Below are positions 1-6,385 of a stretch of DNA of 20,229 bases, piece after piece. The position numbers were made by a program, and so were the translations under genes. Source of the DNA: Clostridiales bacterium (GTDB lineage Bacteria; Bacillota; Clostridia; Oscillospirales; JAAYXM01); contig JAAYXM010000178.1 of NCBI GenBank assembly GCA_012515925.1, positions 1-20,229 on the forward strand. Direction: 5' to 3'. Below the pieces are notes generated by a model that searched no databases, was not told the DNA's origin, and saw only the letters and a list, made by a program, of their open reading frames with translations. Within the stretch, counting starts at the first letter, position 1, and every line of letters starts with the position of its first letter.

Positions 1-1025
1 GGCATCCATACCTCTATATCGTAAGTAATTGCCGACGAATTCCCAAGGTCTCCGGCACACAGCCGCACCACGCGGTACGGAAGCCCCAGAAACCGCAGCA
101 CCCTTTCCGCGTCGCCCGTCAGCTTCTCAAGCTCGTCATAGGATGTCTCGGGGTCGGCGAATTTAACAAGCTCGACCTTGTTGAACTGGTGCTGGCGAAT
201 CAGGCCGCGCGTATCGCGCCCGGCGCTTCCCGCCTCCGCCCTGAAGCAGGCTGAATAAGCGCAATAGTTTATCGGAAGCCTTTGACCGTCTATGATTTCA
301 TCCCTGTGCATGTTGGTCACGGGCACCTCGGCGGTGGGTATAAGAAAATAATCGGTACCGGACACCTTAAACGCGTCCTCCTCGAACTTCGGCAACTGTC
401 CCGTCCCCATCATCGAGGCGCGGTTAACCATATACGGCGGCAGTATTTCCGTATAGCCGTTTTTAATATGCGTGTCAAGAAAGAAGCTTATAATCGAACG
501 CTCGAGCCTTGCCCCCGCGCCCTTGTAAAAATGGAAACGCGCGCCGGTAACCTTCGCGGCGGTCGTCGGGTCGAGAATATCCAGCGCCTCGCCTATCTCC
601 CAATGCGGTTTAGGTGTAAAATCAAATTCCCGCGGCGCGCTCCATTTGCGTATCTCGGTATTATCCGCGCTGTCCCTGCCGTTCGGCACCTTTGTGTTCG
701 GAATGTTCGGAAGCAGCAGAATCGCGTCGTTTAACTGCTGTTCTATATCGCGAAGCTCCGTATCCTTCTCCTTAACGGAATCCGACAGCTCTTTCATGCG
801 TTTGAAAACGGGCGCGGTATCTTCGCCCGCCTTCTTCATAATGGGGATTTTCTTTGAAACCGCGTTTTGCTCGGCCTTCATCGCCTCCGCCTCGCCGATT
901 ATCTCGCGCCGTTTATCGTATAAACCGATAACCTTGTCTATTTCGGCGGAATAGTCCTTATTGCGGCGGCCGAGCGCTTCTTTAACAAACTCCGGGTTGT
1001 CCTTAATAACCTTTACGTCAAGCAT
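1..1025 (-). CDS. serS: Seryl-tRNA synthetase, 3' end beyond window
   Basis: Charges tRNA-Ser with serine in the cytoplasm (class II aminoacyl-tRNA synthetase). The minus-strand reading frame is open from ATG at 1023-1025 to the window edge, about 341 codons. It begins MLDVKVIKDNPEFVKEALGR, the usual SerRS N-terminus, followed by the charged coiled-coil arm that grips the tRNA. Further on come LPPYMVNRASMMGTGQLPKF and the class II motif 2 region FRAEAGSAGRDTRGLIR, both hallmarks of SerRS. An AAAGGAAAG-like ribosome binding site precedes the ATG. It lies 36 bases downstream of the parB stop on the same strand with no obvious terminator between, so it may be co-transcribed with soj-parB. The C-terminal part, including motif 3, is outside the window. 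Identification is secure. Confidence 0.97.
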   Translation of the reverse strand, partial: MLDVKVIKDNPEFVKEALGRRNKDYSAEIDKVIGLYDKRREIIGEAEAMKAEQNAVSKKIPIMKKAGEDTAPVFKRMKELSDSVKEKDTELRDIEQQLNDAILLLPNIPNTKVPNGRDSADNTEIRKWSAPREFDFTPKPHWEIGEALDILDPTTAAKVTGARFHFYKGAGARLERSIISFFLDTHIKNGYTEILPPYMVNRASMMGTGQLPKFEEDAFKVSGTDYFLIPTAEVPVTNMHRDEIIDGQRLPINYCAYSACFRAEAGSAGRDTRGLIRQHQFNKVELVKFADPETSYDELEKLTGDAERVLRFLGLPYRVVRLCAGDLGNSSAITYDIEVWM

Positions 1026-1061
1026 GTGTTTTCACTTTCCTTTTATTGAATGTCATATAAT

Positions 1062-1922
1062 CTATCTGTTCGCGGCCTTATCTAAAATGCCGATTAAAGT
1101 TTCCAGATCATCATTACCGTAAAACTCAAGCTCTATTCTGCCCTTTTTGCGCCCGCTTACAAGCCTGACCTTTCTGCCGAGTTTTTCGGAGAGCTTCCTT
1201 TCGATTTCTTCGAGATAGTTTACTTTTATCTCGTGTATAACGCGCTTTTTTTCCTTTGACGCCTGAAGCAGCTTTTTTACAACGGTTTCTGTCTGCCGTA
1301 CGCTCAAATCGTTTTTGATTACCGCCGCAGCGGTTTCCTGCTGAAGCTTTTCATCGTCCAGCGCAAGCAGAACCTTTGCGTGTCCGACGCTCAGCTTCTC
1401 CTCAAACAGCATTTCCCGTACCTGTCCCGCGAGCGACAAGAGCCGCAGACTGTTTGCGACGGCGGAGCGTGATTTTCCGATTCTGGCGGCAAGCTCCTCC
1501 TGGGTCAGCTCAAACTCGTCTATTAATGTCCTAAATCCCTGCGCCTCTTCTATCGGGTTTAAATCCTCACGCTGCAGGTTTTCCACAAGCGCAAGCTCCG
1601 CTGATTTCCTGTCGTCCGCGTCGACGATAATAACCGGCACTTCTTCAAGCTGCGCCTCACGAGCCGCGCGCCACCGGCGTTCGCCCGCGATTATCTCGTA
1701 TCCGCCCGTGTCGATGCGTCTTACGGTAAGCGGCTGCAGAATCCCGTGTTTTTTTATGGATTCGGCAAGCTCGCGAAGCGACTGGTCGTTGAACTCGCGT
1801 CTCGGCTGGTTTTTGTTGGGTTTAAGCTCGGATATATTTACGGTCTGCTGAAGCTTCTCGCTTAACTCCGTCTCCTCCGAAAACAAAGCGTTAAGCCCTT
1901 TGCCGAGCCCTCTCTTAACCAT
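1062..1922 (-). CDS. parB: Chromosome-partitioning protein ParB/Spo0J
   Basis: CTP-dependent DNA clamp that loads at parS sites and spreads, forming the partition complex acted on by ParA/Soj and recruiting SMC. It has 286 residues, normal for chromosomal ParB. The N-terminal KRGLGKGLNALF is the typical ParA-interacting segment. GERRWRA (80-86) and ENLQRED (114 onward) are the CTP-binding motifs, and a helix-turn-helix spans about 138-165. The residues that set DNA specificity are of ParB type: R152 and G180, with S158 and S163 (equivalent to Noc positions 173, 201, 179 and 184). AAGGAGGT sits 8 bases before the ATG and overlaps the end of soj (14-base gap), so translation is probably coupled. 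Two perfect parS sites lie about 1 kb upstream. Confidence 0.97.
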   Translation of the reverse strand: MVKRGLGKGLNALFSEETELSEKLQQTVNISELKPNKNQPRREFNDQSLRELAESIKKHGILQPLTVRRIDTGGYEIIAGERRWRAAREAQLEEVPVIIVDADDRKSAELALVENLQREDLNPIEEAQGFRTLIDEFELTQEELAARIGKSRSAVANSLRLLSLAGQVREMLFEEKLSVGHAKVLLALDDEKLQQETAAAVIKNDLSVRQTETVVKKLLQASKEKKRVIHEIKVNYLEEIERKLSEKLGRKVRLVSGRKKGRIELEFYGNDDLETLIGILDKAANR

Positions 1923-1936
1923 TTTCTGCGACCTCC

Positions 1937-2695
1937 TTATTTGTTGTTTTCAATAAGCTCCCGCGCAAGCAGCAAGTAGCTTTCGGCGCCTCTCGAAAAC
2001 CTGTCATATTCGAAAATCGGCTTTCCGTGGCTCGGCGCTTCCGCGAGCCTTACATTACGGGGAATCGCGGTGGAAAAAACCTTTTTGGGGAAATATTTTT
2101 TTATCTCCTGAGCAATCTGGATTGCGAGATTTGTGCGCGAATCGAACATGGTCAGAAGTATGCCCTCTATTTCAAGCTCAGGGTTCAGCCGCTTCTTTAT
2201 CATGGACATTGTTGACGTCAGGGCGCTGAGTCCCTCAAGCGCGTAAAACCCGCAATCGACGGGCACAATTACCGAATCTGCCGCGCAAAGCGCGTTGACC
2301 GTAAGCTGCCCCAGCGAGGGTGGGCAGTCAATCAGAATAAAATCGTATAAGCTTTGTACCGGCTCCAGCGCCTGTTTTAATACATAATGGTGGTTTTCCA
2401 GGGACCGTATTTCCACCTCGGCGCCCGCGAGATTGGTATTCGCGGCGAGCAAATCACCGTGCTTCGTTTTTCTGATTACCGGGACTGTCTCGACGCCGTT
2501 AATCAACACATCATATATCGTAGGCTTTCCGTCCCGCTTGTCCGCACCAAGCCCGATGCTCGCGTGCCCCTGCGGGTCCATGTCGCAAAGCAGTACGCGC
2601 TTTCCCGCGGCGGTTAGCGCCGCCGCGAGATTTACACAGGTTGTCGTTTTACCGACGCCGCCCTTTTGATTAGCAATCGCAATGGTTTTAGCCAT
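1937..2695 (-). CDS. soj: Chromosome-partitioning ATPase ParA/Soj
   Basis: P-loop ATPase that binds the nucleoid non-specifically as an ATP dimer and drives segregation of ParB-parS complexes. In Bacillus subtilis Soj also regulates DnaA. The product is 252 residues when started at the ATG at 2693-2695, giving MAKTIAIANQKGGVGKTT. An upstream TTG (2735-2737) would add 14 residues outside the family consensus, so the internal ATG is preferred; GGGTGA lies just before it. Visible motifs are the deviant Walker A KGGVGKTT (K11, K16), the Walker A' region LLCDMDPQG and Walker B FILIDCPPSLG. There is no N-terminal HTH domain, so it is the chromosomal Soj type and not a plasmid type Ia ParA. It is first in a soj-parB(-serS) unit with a long leader of about 150 bases. 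Confidence 0.97.
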   Translation of the reverse strand: MAKTIAIANQKGGVGKTTTCVNLAAALTAAGKRVLLCDMDPQGHASIGLGADKRDGKPTIYDVLINGVETVPVIRKTKHGDLLAANTNLAGAEVEIRSLENHHYVLKQALEPVQSLYDFILIDCPPSLGQLTVNALCAADSVIVPVDCGFYALEGLSALTSTMSMIKKRLNPELEIEGILLTMFDSRTNLAIQIAQEIKKYFPKKVFSTAIPRNVRLAEAPSHGKPIFEYDRFSRGAESYLLLARELIENNK

Positions 2696-2727
2696 TTCAT
2701 CACCCGTTTCGCATAAAAATATCCGGG

Positions 2728-2748
2728 TTATCCACAATATTATCCCCA
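2728..2748 (-). promoter_or_regulatory. Candidate DnaA-box pair in soj leader
   Basis: TTATCCACA at 2728-2736 exactly matches the strict DnaA-box consensus TTATNCACA. TTATCCCCA at 2740-2748, in the same orientation and 12 bases further on, differs at one base. Both lie between the soj promoter and start codon, inside the transcribed leader. They could be a satellite DnaA cluster near oriC or a DnaA site controlling soj. A single exact 9-mer can occur by chance, so this is inference. Confidence 0.45.
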
Positions 2749-2850
2749 GAGAATAATCCCGTCAGATTCTCTTGTTTTGCCGGCTTTTTCGGCCGCGATA
2801 AGGCCGTCCCAAGCTGTTTTGTATGTATGATGCAATAATAGTACGCGTTT

Positions 2851-2878
2851 ATTATATCACAGCGCGGATAATTTTCAA
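2851..2878 (-). promoter_or_regulatory. Sigma-A promoter for soj-parB
   Basis: On the minus strand the -35 is TTGAAA (2873-2878) and the -10 is TATAAT (2851-2856), separated by 16 bases. A TG one base before the -10 gives an extended -10. The predicted start is near 2844, leaving a leader of about 150 bases. The -35 box is only 15 bases from the parS site at 2894-2909, so ParB loading there could affect this promoter. Confidence 0.75.
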
Positions 2879-2893
2879 CACCGGGATAAAAAA

Positions 2894-2909
2894 TGTTCCA
2901 CGTGGAACA
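2894..2909. promoter_or_regulatory. parS site 1
   Basis: TGTTCCACGTGGAACA, a perfect 16-base palindrome and a full match to the bacterial parS core. It is the loading site for the ParB/Spo0J clamp. It lies just upstream of the soj promoter, the usual position near noc-soj-spo0J in Bacillota. Confidence 0.95.
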
Positions 2910-3025
2910 CTGACGGGATTATTGATGCCTCCCTACTGATATGCCGAATTGGCGCCGGAGAAAACACTTCTGTATGCTCTCGGTTGAACTTGACTTCACC
3001 TTTTAACTTCCGACCGTTTTTTTTG

Positions 3026-3078
3026 AAAAGGGGCTGGACCGAACCGCGATATGCTCGCGTCCCGGTCCAGCCCCTTTT
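3026..3078. terminator. Bidirectional-looking terminator after noc
   Basis: A long hairpin with AAAAGGGGCTGGACCG (3026-3041) paired to CGGTCCAGCCCCTTTT (3063-3078), 16 pairs without a mismatch. The loop carries a further small stem, CGCGA (3045-3049) with TCGCG (3055-3059). The A4/T4 ends of the stem give a short U run in either direction. It lies 24 bases after the noc stop codon, so it most likely ends noc transcription. Its last base is also the first base of parS site 2. Confidence 0.75.
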
Positions 3079-3093
3079 GTTCCACGTGGAACA
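3078..3093. promoter_or_regulatory. parS site 2
   Basis: A second perfect TGTTCCACGTGGAACA palindrome, 184 bases from the first, in the gap between noc and soj. It directly abuts the noc terminator hairpin on one side and the noc stop codon (3102-3104) on the other. Confidence 0.95.
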
Positions 3094-3101
3094 CATATTA
3101 T

Positions 3102-3920
3102 TCACGCGCCCTTAAAAATACAAATCCGCATGTAAATTGCGCTATCGTCCTCCTCCTCAAAAAAATCCGTTCTCACTCCCGATAAGCGCATTGTATTTAT
3201 GGCGCGGGTTATCGTGTTCAGAAACAACCTGACATCCTTTATAATATAGCGTGGCTTGCGCGCCTGCGCGGATTTTTTATCCGCGTTTCTGCATATGAGC
3301 TTTTCTATGTATTCCTCGGTCTGCGACACATTATACTTCTTCTCCGCGATATGCTTTATCGCCGTGAGCTGCTGCTGTTCGTTTTTTAGCCGGAGCAAGG
3401 CTCTTGCGTGCCGCTCCGTCAGCGAATTAAGGCTTATTTCCTTTATAACCCGCGGCGAAAGCCGTAAAAGGCGAAGTTTGTTCGATATCGCGGATTGCGA
3501 TTTCCCGAGCTTTCTCGCCGCCTCCTCCTGTGAAAAACCGTATGTATGAATCATGCGCCGGATTCCTTCGGCCTCCTCGAAAAAATCCAGGTCGCAGCGC
3601 TGCAGGTTTTCAACAAGCGCTATCAAGGATGACTGCTTTTCATCCATTCTTGTAATAATACAGGGTATTTCGCCGAGTCCCGCCATTCTCGACGCCCGAA
3701 GCCTCCTCTCGCCCGCCACCAAAACATACTTGTTTCCGCAGCTTCGCACGGTAATCGGCTGAAGGACGCCGTTTTCGCGTATGCTGTCTGCCAGCTCCCG
3801 CAGCCCGTCGGGGTCAAACAGCCTGCGCGGCTGAGCGGGGTTCGGCTCAATTGAATGTACGGAAATATACGAAACTCTGTCATTTTTATAAAAAGACTTC
3901 CTTTTTATACGCTGCAGCAT
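3102..3920 (-). CDS. noc: Nucleoid occlusion protein Noc (ParB paralog)
   Basis: ParB-family CTP-binding protein that in Bacillota binds NBS sites, spreads, attaches to the membrane and blocks Z-ring assembly over the nucleoid. It has 272 residues with GERRLRA (70-76), ENLQR (104-108) and a helix-turn-helix near 130-155. It matches Noc rather than ParB in GKSQSAISNKLRLL, LTERHARALL and the C-terminal DVRLFLNTI region. The specificity residues are Q142, K148, R153 and R170, against Q173, K179, K184 and R201 in B. subtilis Noc. The basic N-terminus MLQRIKRKSFY could form a short membrane-targeting amphipathic helix (inference). The ATG follows AAGGAGGT at good spacing. It is transcribed apart from soj, with its own promoter and terminator. 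Confidence 0.92.
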   Translation of the reverse strand: MLQRIKRKSFYKNDRVSYISVHSIEPNPAQPRRLFDPDGLRELADSIRENGVLQPITVRSCGNKYVLVAGERRLRASRMAGLGEIPCIITRMDEKQSSLIALVENLQRCDLDFFEEAEGIRRMIHTYGFSQEEAARKLGKSQSAISNKLRLLRLSPRVIKEISLNSLTERHARALLRLKNEQQQLTAIKHIAEKKYNVSQTEEYIEKLICRNADKKSAQARKPRYIIKDVRLFLNTITRAINTMRLSGVRTDFFEEEDDSAIYMRICIFKGA

Positions 3921-3945
3921 GTCCGTACCTCCTTGTCACGATAAT

Positions 3946-3973
3946 ATATTACCATATATTTACATTTTGTAAA
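3946..3973 (-). promoter_or_regulatory. Promoter for noc overlapping an inverted repeat
   Basis: On the minus strand TTTACA (3968-3973) and TAATAT (3946-3951) are spaced 16 bases apart, upstream of the noc ribosome binding site. The -35 is one arm of a perfect palindrome, TTTACA-N3-TGTAAA, at 3959-3973. A second, wider pair of the same half-sites lies just upstream (about 3984-4014). The palindrome could be an operator; the binding protein is unknown. Confidence 0.5.
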
Positions 3974-4152
3974 GACAAGCCTTTTTACATAATTCGTGTT
4001 TGTTTTTTGTAAACCTTCCGGATATACTAAAAATCCGCATCCTCGGATAGCGAAATCCGGCGAGAAATCGGGAATACGGGGGAATTCTTTTAGATTAGTT
4101 TTGTAAAAAAGTTGGGTAAAATATCCGTATACACAGTCAAGGGGGGCTGAAT

Positions 4153-5586
4153 TTGAAATCCTTATGGAGCGACACCGTCGAATTTAAGACTCAAAAACCT
4201 CTGTCACGGGACATGGAAGCGGACGTCATCATAATCGGGGCAGGCCTTGCGGGGCTTCTGACGGCGTATTTTCTTCAAAACGCGGGCAAAACCGTTATAA
4301 TCCTCGAGCGGGACCGGGTATCAGGCGGCGTAACCGAATATACCTCTGCTAAAATTACGTCGCAGCACGGAATTATTTATTCCCGTCTTATTAAGGAGTT
4401 CGGGTCTGATAAGGCAAGGCTGTACGCGAAAGCGAATGAAAGCGCGATAAAAAAGTATTCCGAAATAATTGCCGAACACTCGATTGACTGCGATTTTGAG
4501 AAAAAGCGCGCGTTTGTCTATACGCTCGGCGACACCGCGAAGGTAAAGGACGAGGCGGAGGCCGCGAAAAGCTTGGGCATAGACGCGTATTACACGGAGG
4601 ATTTAAACCTTCCGTTTAAAGCGGCGGGCGCGGTATGCTTTAACAACCAGGCACAGTTTAACCCGCTGAAATTTTTAGCGCCGATTTCGGAAACGCTGAC
4701 AATCTTCGAAAACTGCCTTGTCCGAAATGTTGAGGATAACAAGATTATCGCCGGGGACTTTACCGTAAAGGGCAAGGACGTGGTAATCGCCACTCACTAC
4801 CCGATTATCAACGCCCCGGGCTATTATTTCGCGAGGATGCACCAGTCCCGCTCGTATTTTATCGCGGTTACGGGCGCGAGGGATTTGGGCGGCATGTATC
4901 TCGCGGACGACAGTCAATACTCGTTTCGAAACTATAATGAATACCTGCTTATAGGCGGCAGCGGGCACAGGACCGGTGAAAACAAATCCGGCGGCGCGTA
5001 CGGGTTTTTAACAAAGTCCGCGCGGGAGTGGTTTTCCGACTGCTCGGTCAAATACAACTGGTCGGCGCAGGACTGCATGCCGGCTGACGGCGTACCGTAT
5101 ATCGGCAGATACTCCGCCTCGACGCCGAATATGTACGTGGCGACGGGCTTTCAGAAATGGGGCATGACAAGCTCGATGGCCGCCGCGAGCATACTCTGCG
5201 ACATGATAACAGGGAGAAAAAGCGAGTTTGAAGAGTTATTCACGCCGCAGCGGTTCAACGTAACCGCCTCCGTTAAGCAGCTTGCGACGGATACCGCCGA
5301 AGCCGTAAGCGGGCTTTTTAAAACAGCCTTTACGCCCCCCGACTCCGCGCTTTCGGAAATCAAACCGGGGCACGGCGGAATCGTTGAATACAACGAGCGG
5401 AAAATCGGCGTATATAAGTCACCCGAAAACATTGTATACACGGTGGACGTCAAGTGCCCGCACCTGGGCTGTCAGCTTGACTGGAACCCGGACGATCTGA
5501 CCTGGGAATGCCCGTGCCACGGCTCACGCTTTGATTATCAAGGGAAGCTGCTCAACTCTCCTGCCACCCGGGATGCAGGTATATAG
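4153..5586 (+). CDS. FAD-dependent oxidoreductase with C-terminal Rieske domain
   Basis: Predicted flavoprotein that passes electrons between FAD and a Rieske [2Fe-2S] centre; substrate unknown. It resembles the B. subtilis YhfW type. It has 477 residues. The N-terminal dinucleotide fold is VIIIGAGLAG (GxGxxG at 29-34), with an acidic residue at E52 ending the second strand. The middle is a DAO-like (glycine oxidase-like) domain. The C-terminal Rieske motifs are CPHLGC (C435, H437, C440) and CPCHGS (C453, C455, H456): four cluster ligands plus the disulfide pair. The start is TTG at 4153 after an AAGGGGGG ribosome binding site; the next ATG (residue 21) would cut into the conserved N-terminus. 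It has no signal peptide, so it is likely cytoplasmic. It appears to be a single-gene unit, divergent from noc and convergent with sleB. Confidence 0.88.
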   Translation: MKSLWSDTVEFKTQKPLSRDMEADVIIIGAGLAGLLTAYFLQNAGKTVIILERDRVSGGVTEYTSAKITSQHGIIYSRLIKEFGSDKARLYAKANESAIKKYSEIIAEHSIDCDFEKKRAFVYTLGDTAKVKDEAEAAKSLGIDAYYTEDLNLPFKAAGAVCFNNQAQFNPLKFLAPISETLTIFENCLVRNVEDNKIIAGDFTVKGKDVVIATHYPIINAPGYYFARMHQSRSYFIAVTGARDLGGMYLADDSQYSFRNYNEYLLIGGSGHRTGENKSGGAYGFLTKSAREWFSDCSVKYNWSAQDCMPADGVPYIGRYSASTPNMYVATGFQKWGMTSSMAAASILCDMITGRKSEFEELFTPQRFNVTASVKQLATDTAEAVSGLFKTAFTPPDSALSEIKPGHGGIVEYNERKIGVYKSPENIVYTVDVKCPHLGCQLDWNPDDLTWECPCHGSRFDYQGKLLNSPATRDAGI

Positions 5587-5589
5587 ATT

Positions 5590-5626
5590 AAGCGGTTAGT
5601 ATCGCCCGGGGCGATATTAACCGCTT
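5590..5626. terminator. Shared hairpin between convergent genes
   Basis: AAGCGGTTAGTATCGCCC pairs with GGGCGATATTAACCGCTT across a near-closed 18-pair stem with one G-T wobble. It starts three bases after the stop of the Rieske protein and ends three bases before the stop of sleB. It lacks a clear U run on either strand, so it may be a bidirectional terminator or a processing and stability hairpin. Confidence 0.6.
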
Positions 5627-5629
5627 ATA

Positions 5630-6316
5630 TCATGTGCAAAACACATGCTTGCCTATTACCTTGATAATAGGCCTGCTTCTTATCCACTTGTTCGTCGCGG
5701 TCTTAGGGTTATAATAGTATATCGCGTCCCCGACGGGGTTGACGCCGTTTAACACCTCCTGCGCCGCTTTCCGGGATACTTCCGCTATCGGCTGGTCGAA
5801 CTGCCCGTCATCAATGGCGGAAAACGCCCCGGGCTGGTATATCACGCCCGCGAGTGTGTTGGGAAACGAAGGGTGCCTGATTCTGTTCATTATCACCGCG
5901 CCTATCGCTATCTGGCCGTTATACGGCTCACCTCTCCCCTCGGCGGATATAATCCGCGACAACAGATACAAATCGTTTGTCTTTGACGCGTCCCCGCCGC
6001 CACCGCCGCCCGGCTGATTTGCGTTAATTCCGAGCGCTTTAAGTGTCTGCTCGCCGACAACGCCGTCTGACTTAAGCCCGTTTTTGCTCTGAAAGCTTTT
6101 AACGGCGGCCGTGGTCTGCTCCCCGTATATCCCGTCTACGCTTCCTTTATAATAGCCCCAGTCCTTGAGCTTCTGCTGTATTTGCCGGACAACCTCGCCC
6201 CGGGAGCCGGATTTATATACAGTCGCGGCGCGGGTTCCCTGCATCGCAGAAATCAACATAGCGTTGAATATCATTATAATTATAACTGACAGTATCAGCT
6301 TTTTCCTGCTTTTCAT
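5630..6316 (-). CDS. sleB: SleB-type spore cortex-lytic / cell wall hydrolase
   Basis: Exported hydrolase that in spore formers degrades cortex peptidoglycan at germination (SleB acts as a lytic transglycosylase). It has 228 residues. Order: signal or anchor helix at about 6-30 (LILSVIIIMIFNAMLISAM); a peptidoglycan-binding repeat at about 38-95 (GEVVRQIQQKLKDWGYYKGS, DGIYGEQTTAAV); a Gly6 linker at 103-108; and a Hydrolase_2 catalytic domain from about 115 with SAEGRGEPY, including the conserved Glu at 126. GGAGGCGG precedes the ATG by 6 bases, but it lies inside the thrS terminator hairpin. The usual partner ypeB is not next to it. It could instead be the related vegetative-wall paralog (CwlJ/SleB family), since orthology cannot be settled from sequence alone. 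Confidence 0.85.
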   Translation of the reverse strand: MKSRKKLILSVIIIMIFNAMLISAMQGTRAATVYKSGSRGEVVRQIQQKLKDWGYYKGSVDGIYGEQTTAAVKSFQSKNGLKSDGVVGEQTLKALGINANQPGGGGGGDASKTNDLYLLSRIISAEGRGEPYNGQIAIGAVIMNRIRHPSFPNTLAGVIYQPGAFSAIDDGQFDQPIAEVSRKAAQEVLNGVNPVGDAIYYYNPKTATNKWIRSRPIIKVIGKHVFCT

Positions 6317-6317
6317 G

Positions 6318-6356
6318 AAAAACCGCCTCCGACAATATTGTGCCGGAGGCGGTTTT
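6318..6356 (-). terminator. thrS terminator containing the sleB ribosome binding site
   Basis: AAAACCGCCTCCG (6319-6331) pairs with CGGAGGCGGTTTT (6344-6356), 13 perfect pairs, with a T5 run on the minus strand (6318-6322). It lies 12 bases after the thrS stop. One arm is the sleB Shine-Dalgarno sequence (6323-6330), so the hairpin that ends thrS transcription would also hide the sleB ribosome binding site. Confidence 0.8.
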
Positions 6357-6357
6357 A

Positions 6358-6385
6358 ATTATACATTTTTATTGTTTAGTCTCAA
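6358..6385 (-). promoter_or_regulatory. Candidate sigma-A promoter for sleB
   Basis: On the minus strand TTGAGA (6380-6385) and TATAAT (6358-6363) are spaced 16 bases apart, straddling the thrS stop codon. Transcription would start near 6351, inside the hairpin, so the sleB message would begin with most of the SD-hiding stem. I found no sigma-G match directly upstream of sleB. Confidence 0.45.

Larger units (their letters stand above)
2738..3101. other. Non-coding soj-noc intergenic region
   Basis: This stretch of the soj-noc gap holds no convincing gene. It contains part of the DnaA-box-like pair, the soj promoter, both parS sites and the noc terminator. The open frame at 2875-3105 runs through the hairpin and a parS site, has no ribosome binding site and is not credible. 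Positions 2910-3020, between parS 1 and the terminator, show nothing I recognise. In the leader, two short complementary stems (around 2780-2810) could form competing hairpins, but this is weak. Confidence 0.7.

Noticed and set aside
2696..2737. N-terminal extension of Soj from TTG
   Set aside because: The extra residues do not fit the ParA family, and the TTG overlaps the DnaA-box-like sequence.
2875..3105. Minus-strand 76-codon frame between soj and noc
   Set aside because: It crosses the terminator hairpin, both parS sites and the soj -35, and lacks a ribosome binding site.
5681..5689. TTATCCACT as a further DnaA box
   Set aside because: Single mismatch, isolated and inside the sleB coding sequence.
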